A DNA stretch of 64,000 nt from Diospyros lotus (GCF_014633365.1 NC_068341.1:4092001-4156000), one strand, 5' to 3'. Shown: positions 20,299 through 32,305, counted from the stretch's first letter. Notes: generated by a model from the sequence alone, not told the origin. Program-made: numbers and translations.

Positions 20299-20890
20299 AC
20301 GGGGTGTCTACGAGAAACTTACAGCCAGGGTATGCCATGAAAGAATAGCGAAAGTCGGACTTATCAACACATACGAGGCGAAATAATTTTAAAAAGAGTT
20401 TAGCTTTGGGGACAATACCTCTCCCCTGACAACACATAATGAAAGATACTAAGTTCCTCCACCCGTTGGGCACTAGTTGAGAGGGAGATAACCCTACGAG
20501 TCGAAAAATCTCGGCAAGGGTGCTTTCGAAAGGGAACCGACACCCTGCTTCAAGAGAGGTTTCATAGATGGTTAAAGCCCCCGGAGGGTATTGATGGGCT
20601 CTAAGGTTGGAGGGTGTAGAATACCAATAGCCCGTAATGGGGAGATGATATTTTCGGGCGAGTCCGAAGACCTCATCCTCGGACAAGGAAGAATAGGCAG
20701 AGGTTAGGTCATCAAGGAGACCGTTATGGTGAAGCTCTAACTCTGTGTCGGTATCATTATCAAAAGATAGGGCATGAGGACGAGGCCGAGAGGTCCCAGC
20801 GTCTCCTATTTGCCTACTAGACTGGGAAGATGAGTTAGAGGAGCTGGAAGAGTCCGAGCTATTCCCATCTGAGTTGCTAGAGGAGGCCAT
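20299..20890 (-). pseudogene. N-terminal part of Tat antisense accessory gene (Transposase_28-like)
   Basis: Start chosen at 20890 (MASSS followed by a long Ser-rich stretch); the frame is also open further upstream. After the Ser-rich, acidic N-terminus comes a folded domain with FGLARKYHLPITGYWYSTPS, then FPFESTLAEIFRLVGLSPSQ and LVPNGWRNLVSFI. This pattern is that of the plant 'putative gypsy type transposon' family (Pfam Transposase_28, from memory). The coding part ends at a donor-like GGCT|GTAAGTT (20322-20321). The nested insertion begins 23 nt later, so it probably entered an intron. The C-terminal exons are at 8504-9277. Confidence 0.7.
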
Positions 20891-21195
20891 GGAGATTGAC
20901 TTACCAAAGCAACGTGACATGGGAAGAGAGACAAGAAAAAGCCACAAAAAATAAGAGAATGGAGGCAAAGGAATACCGGCTGATGAGAAGAATTCCAAGG
21001 ATGGAAGAAAAACGCACGAGAGAACCCTTAAGAAGGAGCCGGTCCGTCCATTGATGAACTTGAAGGCACCACTTAGAATCTCTCAAGCCCCGTGAGAATC
21101 CTGCACAAAAAAAAAAAAAAAAGGGATAAGGGGAAAAAAGGTCTCAAAGTCGAGACCAAGGGCCTCTAAAAAAAAAAAAAAAAAAAAAAGGACAA

Positions 21196-21345
21196 GGAGT
21201 CCCTCGCGCGGCTGAGGCGCGAGGACTCGGCCGACGCGGCCTCGGCCCCACGCGCGCGGGCAAGTCGCGCGCCCGTGCGGTTGAGGCGCGAGGGCTCGGC
21301 CAACGCGGCCTCGGCCCGCGCGCACAGGCAAGCCGCGCGGCCTGC
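21196..21345. repeat. GC-rich duplicated segment in Tat 3' region
   Basis: Two copies of a ~72-bp unit (GGCGCGAGGRCTCGGCC, ACGCGGCCTCGGCCC) full of CpG, in a window that is otherwise AT-rich. Poly-A runs lie just upstream (21160-21189). No gene is read here with confidence. Confidence 0.75.
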
Positions 21346-21752
21346 TCCAAACGTGGCCGAGACCTCTGGTCTCGGCGACGCAAATGAGAGAGTTTTAAAA
21401 AAAAAAATGAAATGAAAAAGCAGATAAATAAAAAAATAAAAAATAAAAGAGAAGAGGAAGATGAAAGATCTCTTACCTTCTCACTACACCTCCAAGTATG
21501 TTTCCACTCCAATAGTGTTTGTGAGGAGGGAACCATCCCCACCCCCTTTTTATAGAATTCTTGGAGGGCCATGGGGAGTGGTGATGGGATTTTTAGTTGG
21601 GAAGCAAGCCAACAATAGCCAATAATAGAGCTCTTTAATCTTATTCATTTATTTTTTTTTTGTAAAACCTATTTTTTCAGGAAAGCTGAGAGGACTACTC
21701 CTTTAGCTGCCCGAGCTCCTCTCCCTCGCAGCTCAAGGAGTGGGGGGGCAAG

Positions 21753-22150
21753 TGATGAGGAAATATTTTACTAAGGGCAAAAATACTATACTACCCTTGG
21801 AGATCCCCAATATGGTGCCGCCACGTGCCTGCCTCAAGAAAGTGCCACGTGTCACCTATATCTTCATCATTCATCTCATATTTGATTTTGAACGAGGTTG
21901 ACTCAATCAACCGAGATGCTCTCCAACGTCCGGTTCAGAAGTTATCTTATCTCTTCAAAGTGTGCTTTACCTTATCTTTAAATAGAGGTCGATTTCTACA
22001 GGTACAGATCATCTGACTCCTAGTTCAATTTTCATTTTAGGCATATTTCTTCTACTGACTTGAGCGTCGGAGTTCTCTCGGGGGATTACAGTCCCGCCCC
22101 TGCAGGTACTTGGTTCGAGACAGACCTCGGTGATCGGTCCAGTATCATCA
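21753..22150 (+). repeat. 3' LTR of Tat element
   Basis: 398 bp, same termini as the left LTR and about 17 differences from it by eye. Preceded by the purine tract AAGGAGTGGGGGGGCAAG and followed by CTAGG. Confidence 0.92.
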
Positions 22151-22155
22151 CTAGG

Positions 22156-23302
22156 TAACAGAAAAGATCAACAAGCTGTTAAGAACTCTCCAACCGGATC
22201 CTCAAACAGGCCTCATTTGAACCAAAGTATGTTTTCAAGTAAAAAACAAAAGCATCTAAAATTCTAAATAGTAGATTAGAATAAGATAATTTATTTCATA
22301 CCAGACATCAACTCAACTAAAAACAATACCAGAACATATAAAAATTCTTAAGATCTAAATCTTTGATATAATTGTTGAACAAGCCACTAGTAACCTTTAA
22401 AATTCAGAAACAAAAGAATTTTAGAATAATTTAACTTATTAGACTTACCCATCAGTCCAGGACCAGTTTCTCAACTGTAATTAATCAAATCTTTCATGCT
22501 ATTGATCACTTTGGATACTTGAAATGTAACCAAAAAATAGAAAAAAAAAAAAAAAAACACAGTTATCAATTAAGTATCACATGAAAGTTACACATAAATA
22601 TAGTTTGGCTATGCCGTGTTAAGTGCATCCTGTAAGATCATCATCCCACTGCCATGCAAACCTTCTCATATAATGAATGCATCAAAATCCAAAGACATCA
22701 AACCATAGTGATATGAAATATATATTATCTATCTATATATATATAAACAGTGTCCCAAATGAGCTCATTTTCCAAATTAACAATGCTTGGAATCAAATCA
22801 TTTTTATAATCGTTTATGCATATGTGGATTTTTAATACACAGATTTTCAAATACGCATTGTTCGAGCTTTAGGTGCCATGCATCAAACAAAAAATAGTAA
22901 TGCATATACAGAATAAACATAACATCACTTGCATCATAAAAATACATAAAAACATAAAAATATCTCTATGTTGGCATTAGAGGCTGAAACATAAAAATAT
23001 ACCAATGTAAAAAATACAAAGACCTCGGGTTCTTGCTTCCACTAGATATCAGCCTTTATCGCTGATGCTAGGAGGAGACGAGATCGATTAAAAAAAATAC
23101 AGAGAGAGAAAGCTCGTCGTTGGCAGCAATGGGGCTTCAGACAGTAACGGTGAAGACAAATGAGAGTAAGAGAAAGTGAGCGAGAGGGGGAGATGAAGCC
23201 AACGAGGTGGGGTGGGGGTGTTCGATCTCTCACACCATTAGTGTTTGTTGCTTCCGACATAGGGGGTGAGTTGGAGGAGACGCCGGCAGCAATGGGGTTT
23301 CA
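22156..23302. other. Intergenic, no gene recognised
   Basis: AT-rich up to about 23030, then a GA-rich stretch (23090-23280) without a convincing frame. Simple TA repeats occur near 22720-22745. Confidence 0.4.
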
Positions 23303-24194
23303 GAGGCTGTTTGGTTTAGCGGTTTGACCGCGTATAAGCCATTTCTTCAGCTGATTCGCTGTGGTGCATTTATGGTTAACTGTTTGGCTTAGCGTTTCAA
23401 CTTATACGCTATCCCACTAAAAAGTTGCTAGAGCAGCGTTTAGCAAAAGTTGGTACCCCCAGTTTTGCCAAAAATCTCTGCATCGTTAACCAATAAAAAT
23501 ACCAAAATATCCTTCATTACCGTTACCCAAAGCTTTCTTCTTCATCATCTTCTCTGAAGTTGTGCTCTACTATTACCGTTGCCCCTCCTCCATACCGACA
23601 TCGCCATCATTGTCGTGCAGTTGGGTTGCCGCAAGCAGCTTGTGTTGGTGGGTCGCGCCATCACCTGATCTAGTTCCAGATTTGCTGCCACAAGTCGCCT
23701 CCAGTCGTCGACCCTTCTCCATGACCGCCGTTGCCATCAAGCACCGCCTCCAGCCTCGATCGCTGCCTCCTCCATCGCTGGTGTGTGGCGTCCCCGACCG
23801 GTAAGTGTATATATAGGTATATATATATATATTATATATATATTAATGGTAATATTTTTTAAGAAAAAAATAAAATATGTATATATATTATATTAATATA
23901 TTTTTTAATAAGTATGTATAATTTATCTAATATTTAGAAATTAATTTATAATTTTTTATTAAAAATAATATTTTTATAAATTTTATTTATATTATTTAGC
24001 ATAATGTCTACTTTAGTATTTTTGTCAAATTTTGATAACTTATCAACTTTTACAAATCAAACACATAACTATTAACTGGCGGCTTAAAAGCATATTTATC
24101 CAAATACACTATCAATTTAAACACTACACAACTTTTATACTAATTACTAACTAACTTAAAAGGTTCAATAAAAAATGGTAAGCCAAACAACCTC
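23303..24194. mobile_element. TIR element, family A (about 0.9 kb)
   Basis: Starts GAGGCTGTTTGGTTTAGC and ends GGTAAGCCAAACAACCTC, imperfect inverted termini around TTTGGCTTA. Related right-hand ends occur at about 38440-38997 and 61720-61850, with the shared internal phrase AAATACA..ATCAA.TTAAA. The left part contains a GC-rich stretch (23560-23800). No transposase frame is recognised, so it is probably non-autonomous. No target duplication was confirmed. Confidence 0.55.
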
Positions 24195-26717
24195 AGTGGG
24201 TAATAGAGAGAGCGAGCGAGAGATCGAGTGACATTGTTAAGAGACAGATCGAGTAAGAGAGACCGAGCGAAACAAATTTCATGAACAGGAGAATAAGAGA
24301 GAGAGTTGGAAAGTAAGAGAGAGCTGGGCATCCAATTTGTTAAACTCTAATGAAATTGACAACCCAGAAAGTCATTGGGAAAATTAGGGGTTAACTTATA
24401 ATTTTAGCTAAAGGGTTAACTTTGTAATTTAATCGAGTTTGTCAACTCGTTTGTCGATCCATTCGTCCGTATAGCGTTATCCCAAGAGATATTCCAAATG
24501 TGGTTTATATATTATTATTATAACAATAAGACTCGTTGTCTCACTCTCATAATAGTACAGCTAATGTCAAAAACATGTCGCACCAAAGCACCCAAAATCT
24601 CTCCCCCAAACCCCACAGAGGCACACAAAGTTCGGTGGGGTCCACCAAACTGTGGGGGCCTACACGGCTTTATTCATATTTCATACTAGGATTATCATAC
24701 ATGTCCCGGAACACCGACCGAGAGTTTTATAGGAAATTTTTTTATTTTTTTTTAATTTTCTTTTTCTTTCTCGACATTTACGCCACCCCCTCCCAAATTT
24801 CTCCCGCCCACTCACTGAAACTCCCCCCCTTCCTTCTCCCCCCCTCTCCCGCGACCCCTTTCCTCCCATCTCCGCCGTTCGCCGGAACCCCATCTCTGCC
24901 CAGCCCCAACGTCGTTGCCCTCTCCCCGCTCGGCCCAGCCCCGCCGTCGGAGAAAACCTTGATTCTAAGCTTCCATCAGTTTTAACCATTATATTTCAGC
25001 AACAGCTCCTCATTTCTCATTCCCTGTCACCCCAAGTTCGAGTATTAGAATCCGCTGAGTTCATTTTCAGGAACATATTCATGATTTGCATGTGGAGTAA
25101 ATAGCTCTAGACGAGCAATATATTATGCAAACTTCAAGCTGACATTTACAGGCATCTTGAATTCAATTGCAGGGAAAGAATTACCCTTTCAAGCTTATCA
25201 AAACTTTCTCAAAAATACTTCCTCCTCTCTCTAAATTGGTTACTTCTATAACTTTAGGGCTTAGAAACCTGCTATATATATAGCCTTCTGAAAAATCACC
25301 ACTATACTACCATCTGCTATATATATAGAACATTACCCTGAAATTTAATTACATAAAAAAAAATAAAAAATATACATCTTCAAGTGCCTATTATGATATG
25401 ATATACCATAATCACTAATTTTAAGCTATCAATACACCAAATAATCACTAATATTCAAGTTGTGTTTCCATGTTTTACATGGCTATCTTACTTTATTCAA
25501 TATTGCCTTGATAAGTTTCTCTACCAAACCTAGCAGTTGGGAACTTGTGTTGTTGGATTTGCTGGATATTTTTCAATTATGCTGTGTGTGCAATGACTTG
25601 TTTCTGTTCTAGAAGACTCTGTTATTGATTCTGAAATCCAACGTTACCCCTGCGGTGCGTATTTTCAGCTTTGATTGTCATTCTCCTAGAGATATATCTA
25701 TTTCGCAAAAAAATTAGATGCCTTGTGATTATTTTTTGCCAGCTTACCCGATAAGAGGAAATCAAACTCCTAGGTGCCATTGTTTTAATATTTTTGATTA
25801 AAATCATAACATCCACATCTATGTATTAGAACAGATGCCAATCAGTATTGAGATGAGATCAACATTATATGTTGTATATACTCCTAGGTGCCATTGTATT
25901 AACATTGTTGGTTCCTGTCCCTCCATGAGACCTTCTTCCCGATACTCCCTCCATTGATGCTCTAAACTCTCAGTACTGTTGCTTAAAACTTGGGAAGTAT
26001 TTAATATTTATAATTATAAATAACTTAGATAATATATAATTGTCAATAAATATTTTGATTTTTATGCACAATATGTATAGCATTGTGGTAGGGCTTTAGT
26101 ATATACTCTCTGTATACAGCAAGCAATATATACAACATATATATATATATACTGCAGTCAGTTGCACATGCGAAAGAAACCGATATAATGGCCCGATTTA
26201 AATAGCAAATCTTAGAAGTGACAAACAAGAGGGGACTAAGGATAAGCCGATAAAATGGCCCTATTTAAATAGCAAATCTTAGAAGTGACAAATAAGAGGG
26301 GACTAAGGATCACGAAGGATTGGGTATTGGGTGGGTTTGCTTCAACTCTGCCCCAACCCAAATAGAAAACCCGCATCAGGTTTTCTTTGAGAAATTTCAT
26401 CTGTCATCTTTTTTCTACTAGAATCTATACTGGTCATGTTTACTTAAAAGAAACAGCAACTCCTCACTTAAAACACATAAGCACAACACAAAGGAAGAAA
26501 AAACTGACAGAACATTTCTTTTTCATTGAAACAGCTGAACCATTTCTGTTCCTAGGAAACCAACATGAAACGATACTAGAAAAATAAAATTATACGGCCA
26601 CTACACTCTTATCAATATACGTATTATTATTATTATTATAAAATTATAAATCCAGCTCTGATCGGCCTTCGGTGCAGGTGCTTAACGAACCTGAAAGTAA
26701 CCGCTCTTCCCGCCTTT
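24195..26717. other. Intergenic between TIR element and IPT
   Basis: Contains a pyrimidine-rich, CCG-rich stretch (24780-24960) that could be the 5' leader of a lost gene, and a 68-bp direct tandem duplication (about 26178-26245 and 26246-26313, GCAAATCTTAGAAGTGACAA). No credible gene was found. Confidence 0.4.
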
Positions 26718-27827
26718 CTATACTAGGGCGAAAAAGGAAAACCATAAAAAATATATCACCAGTGGAAGTTCCAATTCCATCTCGCTGCGTGGCGTCGCGA
26801 CAGCGTTCCTTGTTATTAATTCACTAAAGCCGGGGGCTTCTCTATAGTGAATTGCGGCGGCGACGGCGGCCGGGGTGGCGCCTATGATGGAGCTAGGGGC
26901 GGAGGCGGAGGAGATGGCGGCGGCCACGAAGTCGTCCTGGAAGAGGAATTGGTCCACAATCATGGTGCTTGGCTCTGCCACCAGGCTCTCCCAGGCGCCG
27001 CCGGCGTTGCCCCGCCGCTTCAGGAACGCCTCCGTCGCGTCGATCCATTGGAGGTTCCACTCCATCTGGTTCTGCAGCCTGAGAATGTTCTGCAACTGGC
27101 AGCAAGCTAATTTGCAAGTGTTCGACTTGATCTTCTCGATCGCTTCTCGGAACAGAGTCGCCCTGGTTTCTTCATCGCCGGTCGATTCGGATCTCAAAAA
27201 CTCGTCCATTTCCGGAACTCCAATAGCTCGGCGGATCCCGCGGGTATAATCCGCTTCTGGATCGAAGATTTCCCTGACTTCGTTTACCAAACCGTCTCTG
27301 ATCATCCGGTCGACTCGCTCCGATACGAATGAGTGAAGAACGGGGAAGGAAACGTCAACCCAAAGAAAGCAGAAATCGTATTTAGACTGGAATTCAATTT
27401 CGTCGTTCACCAGGGCCTTGATGTAAGAATTGGAGTCGCCGGCGATGATCGGGAGGCGGTAGCGGCTGACGATGGCGTCGATGGCGAGCGACGCGTGCTG
27501 GCGGAAATCGGCGGCGGTGAAGTCGGCACTAGGGTCGACGAAGCCGAGCAAGTGGTGGGGGAAACCGTGGCACTCTTCTTCGCTGACCTTGTTGGTAACT
27601 ATGTCGAGGCCTTTGTAGACTTGCATTTTGTCGGAATTGACAATCTCGGCGGGGAAGCGGGCGGCGAGGTCGATGGAGAGCCTGGATTTTCCGGTTCCCG
27701 TGGCGCCCATCACCACCACTACCTTGTCCTTCCGCCGCCGAGTGATGAAGGGTTCCATGTTCAGCCCCCCCGGGAAGCTCACCAGGGGCTGCGCCTGCTT
27801 GCAGGCAGACAGTGAGACTCTCATCAT
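26718..27827 (-). CDS. IPT: Adenylate isopentenyltransferase (cytokinin synthase)
   Basis: 369 codons, intronless as is usual for plant adenylate IPTs. The enzyme transfers dimethylallyl from DMAPP to ATP/ADP, the first step of isoprenoid cytokinin synthesis, usually in plastids. Seen: P-loop GATGTGKS at residues 41-48, EIVNSDKMQVYKGLDIVTNK at about 60-79, PHHLLGFVDP at about 89-98, YDFCFLWVDVS near 149, ADYTRGIRRAIGVPEMDEF near 193. Met1 fits the family start (MRxSxSxCKQ), and an internal Met24 precedes the kinase-like core. Oddities: PIIAGDSNSY where the family usually has GGSNSY, and a longer C-terminus ending in a hydrophobic tail. Its product, once riboside monophosphate, is the substrate type of LOG enzymes. 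Closest to the IPT3/IPT5 group by memory only. Confidence 0.9.
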   Translation of the reverse strand: MMRVSLSACKQAQPLVSFPGGLNMEPFITRRRKDKVVVVMGATGTGKSRLSIDLAARFPAEIVNSDKMQVYKGLDIVTNKVSEEECHGFPHHLLGFVDPSADFTAADFRQHASLAIDAIVSRYRLPIIAGDSNSYIKALVNDEIEFQSKYDFCFLWVDVSFPVLHSFVSERVDRMIRDGLVNEVREIFDPEADYTRGIRRAIGVPEMDEFLRSESTGDEETRATLFREAIEKIKSNTCKLACCQLQNILRLQNQMEWNLQWIDATEAFLKRRGNAGGAWESLVAEPSTMIVDQFLFQDDFVAAAISSASAPSSIIGATPAAVAAAIHYREAPGFSELITRNAVATPRSEMELELPLVIYFLWFSFFALV

Positions 27828-28468
27828 ATATCCTGCTAATTGCTGACAAAGAGAAGAAGTTCAAAATCCTGCTAATTCCTGTCAAAGAAAAGAAGGGGGC
27901 AGCGAAGAAACAGAGTATAAGAACACGATCAAATTCCATAAGAATTGATGAAATGTCAATTGTAACTATCCAGATTAAAACTTAGTTCTTTGTTGCCTTC
28001 TTCGTTGTTTTATCAATATTCATATTGTCTTTTTCGTACATATACATAGATGCAAAATGAAGATATATAACCCAGAAAAAAGCTTTGACCGCGAGCCATA
28101 CCTTGGAAATCAGAGAAGCCAGAAAGTGGTGAAGATGATGGAAAACCCCTCTGCAACACCCACAAAGCAGAAGAAAGGAGCAGAGTATAGAAGTTGATAG
28201 AAGCTGTGCTGTGTGCTTCAGGTTTCTTCTCTATTTTGTATTTTTATATTTAATATATATAGAGGAGAGACGCATGAAAAGGAAGCGGAAGAGGAAGAAG
28301 AAGAAGAAGAAGAGGAAGAAGAAGTGAAAGAAAAACATAAGAGAAGACGAAGAGCGACTGAATGTATATCTATAGAGTTGCTGCCAGGATATATATATAT
28401 ATATATGTATATATATTAGGCCCCTTAAGCTTGGCAAGCTGAGTTGCAATAAGACATCAGAGATCTTC

Positions 28469-28476
28469 TATTTATA
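28469..28476 (-). promoter_or_regulatory. Possible TATA box of IPT
   Basis: On the minus strand CTATAAATAG, about 640 bp before the IPT start codon. That leader is long for a direct one, so either a 5' intron lies in 27830-28440 or a nearer start is used. A (GAA)n tract (28279-28325) and TA repeats (28390-28416) lie between. Confidence 0.35.
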
Positions 28477-28479
28477 GCG

Positions 28480-31400
28480 CTGGCAGATCCCACAGCTCCT
28501 TAATTTCAATACGCCATATTATTACATATATCGTTACCAATATACATTTGAGTAATAATAAAATAAAATATATCTACATGAACTAAAGGTAGTCATAGTA
28601 TAATTATTAGTTACTTATATTAACAGTGTAATTATATTCATATATTATATTAATAGTATATTATAAAATAATATAATTATTTGCTATAAATAATATGTTT
28701 CGTAAGATTATACTTGTTATAATTATTAGTATAGTGTGTTAAAAATTAGTATATTAATATGTGATATTCAAATAAATCGTTATCAGTTACAATTAATGTG
28801 TTTAATATAATATCTTTATATTTAAAAATTGATTAAATATTTTTTATTTTTTTTTACTGTTAACAAGATAATAGATAAACTTACCTATGATTTGACATAA
28901 TTTTTTTTTTTTTAATATACCACCATCGCATTAAAAAATCTTATTTAGACTATTAGTTTTTAGATAAAAAATTTATTTTTAAGTGTCGATGAGATCAGAT
29001 AATAGCGACATTGGCAAAATTTTAAAACTTTTATGTAGGTTTGTAATCTAAAGACTCTCCATATTAGTCAAAATCGTTATTAGAAACATCACACTTATTT
29101 TGAAACTTTTTACTTTCTAACGAGACATGACACGAAGTAGATATAACAGAAAAATTAAAACTTATAAAATGGTAACATTAAAATAAATATTAATTAAGAA
29201 ATAAATTTATAATCACTTATCTATTATATTAATTACCTGTCTACTCAAGTGATTCACATCTTACATGTTCATCAGTTATCTTCTCTTTTCACTCTCTTTT
29301 ATTTCAAATATATATATATATTCTAATTTTTTTGGATCGAAAACTAGTTTTCTACACATTTAATTAACATTGGATGGCATGATTCAGATTTTTGTAAAAA
29401 GAAAAAATAATAAAAAAAAAAGAAATCACTTTCCATGACTAAACAGCGGGTATATTCCTAAAGAGACAATATTCACATTCACATTCATAGGTTTGGACAA
29501 AAGCTTGAGCCTCGAGGCATAGCATTGTAAAAGTTACCCTTAAACAGTGGATTCTTTTAGCTAGCTACGGACATATGTGACGATTCAAAATTTCCTACAT
29601 CTTTAGTTACAGCTAGATGATAACTCAGTCGGATGGGTTAAAAATTTACCCCCATTAGTATATAACAGATGGAATAAATTAAATATAAATATGCATTTCA
29701 AGCGCATTTTCTTACTCAATAAAATATCAATTAATCAAATACCACGTATACATAATCAGAGCCCCTGATCATAACTCACCCCAAAGATCTTTTTAGCTGG
29801 GATTGCCCTGTACACATAGAATCCAAAAAAAATAATAACAACCGTCATAACAACCATCCCCGGGCACCATTCTTCTCAACCTAGAATGATAGTAAAATAA
29901 AGTGACCCACAAGACTCAACAAACACAATAGAAGAAATACGGTACGGTTGGGACTAAAGCTCTCACACTAAGTACTACCCATCAAATGTCATGATGGAAA
30001 TCAAAGTGTCATGCCATGTATTACAACATGCAGCCATTAACATAAATAAATAAGCCAATGCACACAGTGGGAGTCCTTGGGGCTCACATAAGAAATGCAC
30101 AACCTAACATCCAAATCTGCATACAAACTTGCAGCTGCCATGGACTGACTAGCACACACCATATGAGCCTGAAGCCCTATCATAAATCATATGAGCCTGA
30201 GGCCTTGGCTAGCATGATTATATGAGCCTGAGGCCCTGACTAGTATAAATAAATGAGTCCAAGACCCTGGCTAGCAAAGATATACGAGCCTGAGGGCCTG
30301 GCTAGCATAAATAAATGAGCCCGAAGCCCTAGCTAGCAAAGATATATGAGCCCGCGACCCTAGCTAGCATAAATAAATGAGCCCAAGGCCCTGGTTAGCA
30401 TAAATATCCAGTATCATAACCATGCAATGTAACAAGTAATAAATGCAATGGCTTTTGAAGCATTAACATGATGACAAGACCCCCATAAGTCAAGCATCAG
30501 GCCATACTAAGACCACATAGGAATTCATATAAGCAAATGCTCTAAATACATATGCTCACATAATATACACAAGTCAGCACTTAGCAAGCTAACTGTGTTA
30601 TGCCAATGCTCACACCCCCAACACACACAAGCATGATCCCCAATGAATGCAAACTCAGTCACATGCACTGCAATGCCATGCAATTTATCACATAATGACA
30701 GAGTCGATCGATAGTGACCAGGCATCGGTCAACAATCTGTGACTAAGGATCAACCAGTCAACGACCATCCCCAACCCGGTCGACGGTTCACTCCAATGTC
30801 ACTAAATGGTCAACACGTCACCTCACCGGTCAACAGCTCATGTGTCCATTTATTAAGACTCCCACTTGTGGGAAACTATAACCACAACTAAATACCACCA
30901 ATCCTCTAGGAACCTAGCCCCAGATTAGGTTCAACATCATTTCCAATTAAACAGGGGTGATATAATACTCCTGTAGGCACACAACCAATAAAACTTCAAC
31001 GAATCTCATATTTAATTTAAATTAATTCATACTAATAAAATCTTCGATTCGTATAATTAATATGCTAAGCTGAATTGAATTAAGAAAAGGCACGGAATTC
31101 ATAAACGGAAGAAGCTCACAAAGAAAGTAGGGAGCTTGCCTCTATTTAGTTAATTTCGGCATTTTTACACCCATACACCGCTATTTTAATACACTCTACA
31201 AATTAACATAATCTTTCAAAATTAATCAAATAGCACCCAAAATTAAATTCTAATCGTAAGAAATTATTAATATATTTTTCACTATTCACCTGACTAATTA
31301 AATCTCAATTAAACCGCGTTTAATCATAAATTTCTCCCCCAATTTTAGTATTTACACGCTACCTTCTCCTCTGTAATTTCTCTTCTCCATTTGCTATTCA

Positions 31401-32078
31401 ATTTTACACCATTTGCATGCTGCAACAAAGGGTTAAAAAGCAAAAAGGAAGGGCCACCAGAAACTGCTGCGTGGCAGCCCAACGTGCACCACTGCCTCAG
31501 CCTTAAAACGACACCGTTTTGGGCGCCATTGGTTTGGAAAAATTCAGCATTATTTTTCCCTAGCGTAATCAAGTCCTCCTGCCAATTTTCTCATTTCAAT
31601 TATCTTTTCTCCCTCATTTCTTCCACAGCGTTTGACTTTCACATGCCGCCAGGGACACACGCACACACACATATGTATTAGTTGAGGTGACAGCTCGTGG
31701 AACTCTTTTTCATCCCCAGTTTTCTTGCTTTTATAATACAAATGATATGTTAATTAAGTCAATATAATATAATATTAGCATAACTTGCGTTAACTTAAAT
31801 TAACATTTGCTATTAATATTTTATATCGTCACATATATGCATATCACTATTCATGGCCACTTCACTTTAAATTTCCTTCACTTCCTTTATTCTATTATTA
31901 TTATTTTTTTTAAATATATCCCATATAACACATCAACTATTGTATTAATATTTTTCTCTATTAACTACAAACACTTAACGATAATTTAATTTTTATTCAA
32001 AAAATATAATACATTTAATATTCTCCACTGAATTTCTCTAATCCACAAAATCTCAATAGATCTGTTGACACATATTTT
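28480..32078. other. Intergenic, repeat-derived, no gene recognised
   Basis: Strongly AT-rich to about 29570. From about 29577 (TGTGACGATTCAAAATTTCC) to about 31350 the sequence has the look of a long plant LTR, including an internal tandem array at 30163-30405, but no partner end or target duplication was found. No credible coding frame. Confidence 0.35.
30163..30405. repeat. About 32-bp tandem repeat, eight units
   Basis: Diverged units of the form ATGAGCCTGAGGCCCTGGCT plus AGCATAAATAA or AGCAAAGATAT, the two endings roughly alternating. A higher-order dimer (about 62 bp) is therefore likely. Confidence 0.8.
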
Positions 32079-32305
32079 TATAACACCCCGTATTGAGAGA
32101 TAGAAAGGTCTTAGACAACTTATCTTGATGGGCCTACGCGAACTTCCCAGATGAGTCACCCATTCTTGGATTTCCCCAAGTCAAGCACGCTTAACTTAGA
32201 AGTTCTTTGTCTGCATTCAGCCCAAAAGGTATTCAGCTAGTGTTATTTTCTTACTTACTTATTCTTGACATATACTACCATTCTCTGGGTTCTTAAGGTA
32301 TTACA
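32079..32305 (-). mobile_element. Solo (or remnant) Cassandra LTR with 5S rRNA-like segment
   Basis: Reverse complement begins TGTAATACC and ends CGGGGTGTTATA, 227 bp, the size of the Cassandra LTRs at 50608-51273. It includes the 5S-like stretch AAGTTAAGCGTGCTTGACTT ... GAATGGGTGACTC. No internal region and no matching duplication is visible, so it is an old solo LTR. Confidence 0.8.

Larger units (their letters stand above)
2061..22150 (+). mobile_element. Ty3/Gypsy Tat-lineage LTR retrotransposon, decayed, with a nested insertion
   Basis: Two 398-bp LTRs (2061-2458 and 21753-22150) in TGATGAGG ... TATCATCA form, flanked by CTAGG. Order inside: primer-binding site, gag-protease, reverse transcriptase, RNase H, a second archaeal-type RNase H, integrase, a long 3' spacer with an antisense gene, and a purine tract before the right LTR (AAGGAGTGGGGGGGCAAG, about 21735-21752). 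Dual RNase H, no chromodomain and an antisense accessory gene point to the Tat clade (Retand/Tat-like). Without the insertion at 9308-20298 the element would be about 9.1 kb. By eye the LTRs differ at about 17 of 398 positions. Stops and a deletion in reverse transcriptase make it non-autonomous. Confidence 0.92.

Noticed and set aside
21083..21572. Two overlapping minus-strand frames over the GC-rich Tat segment
   Set aside because: Composition-driven (Arg/Ala/Gly and poly-Phe from poly-A runs), with no recognised motif.
24536..24985. Pro/Ser-rich frame of about 150 codons
   Set aside because: It arises from a CCTCC/CCCC-rich stretch, has no domain and is no better than the overlapping reverse frame.
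26847..27815. Several long plus-strand frames opposite IPT
   Set aside because: Shadows of the GC-rich IPT coding strand.
29577..31700. Possible long LTR starting TGTGACGATTC
   Set aside because: No matching terminus, partner LTR or duplication could be found, so it is left as unassigned repeat-like sequence.
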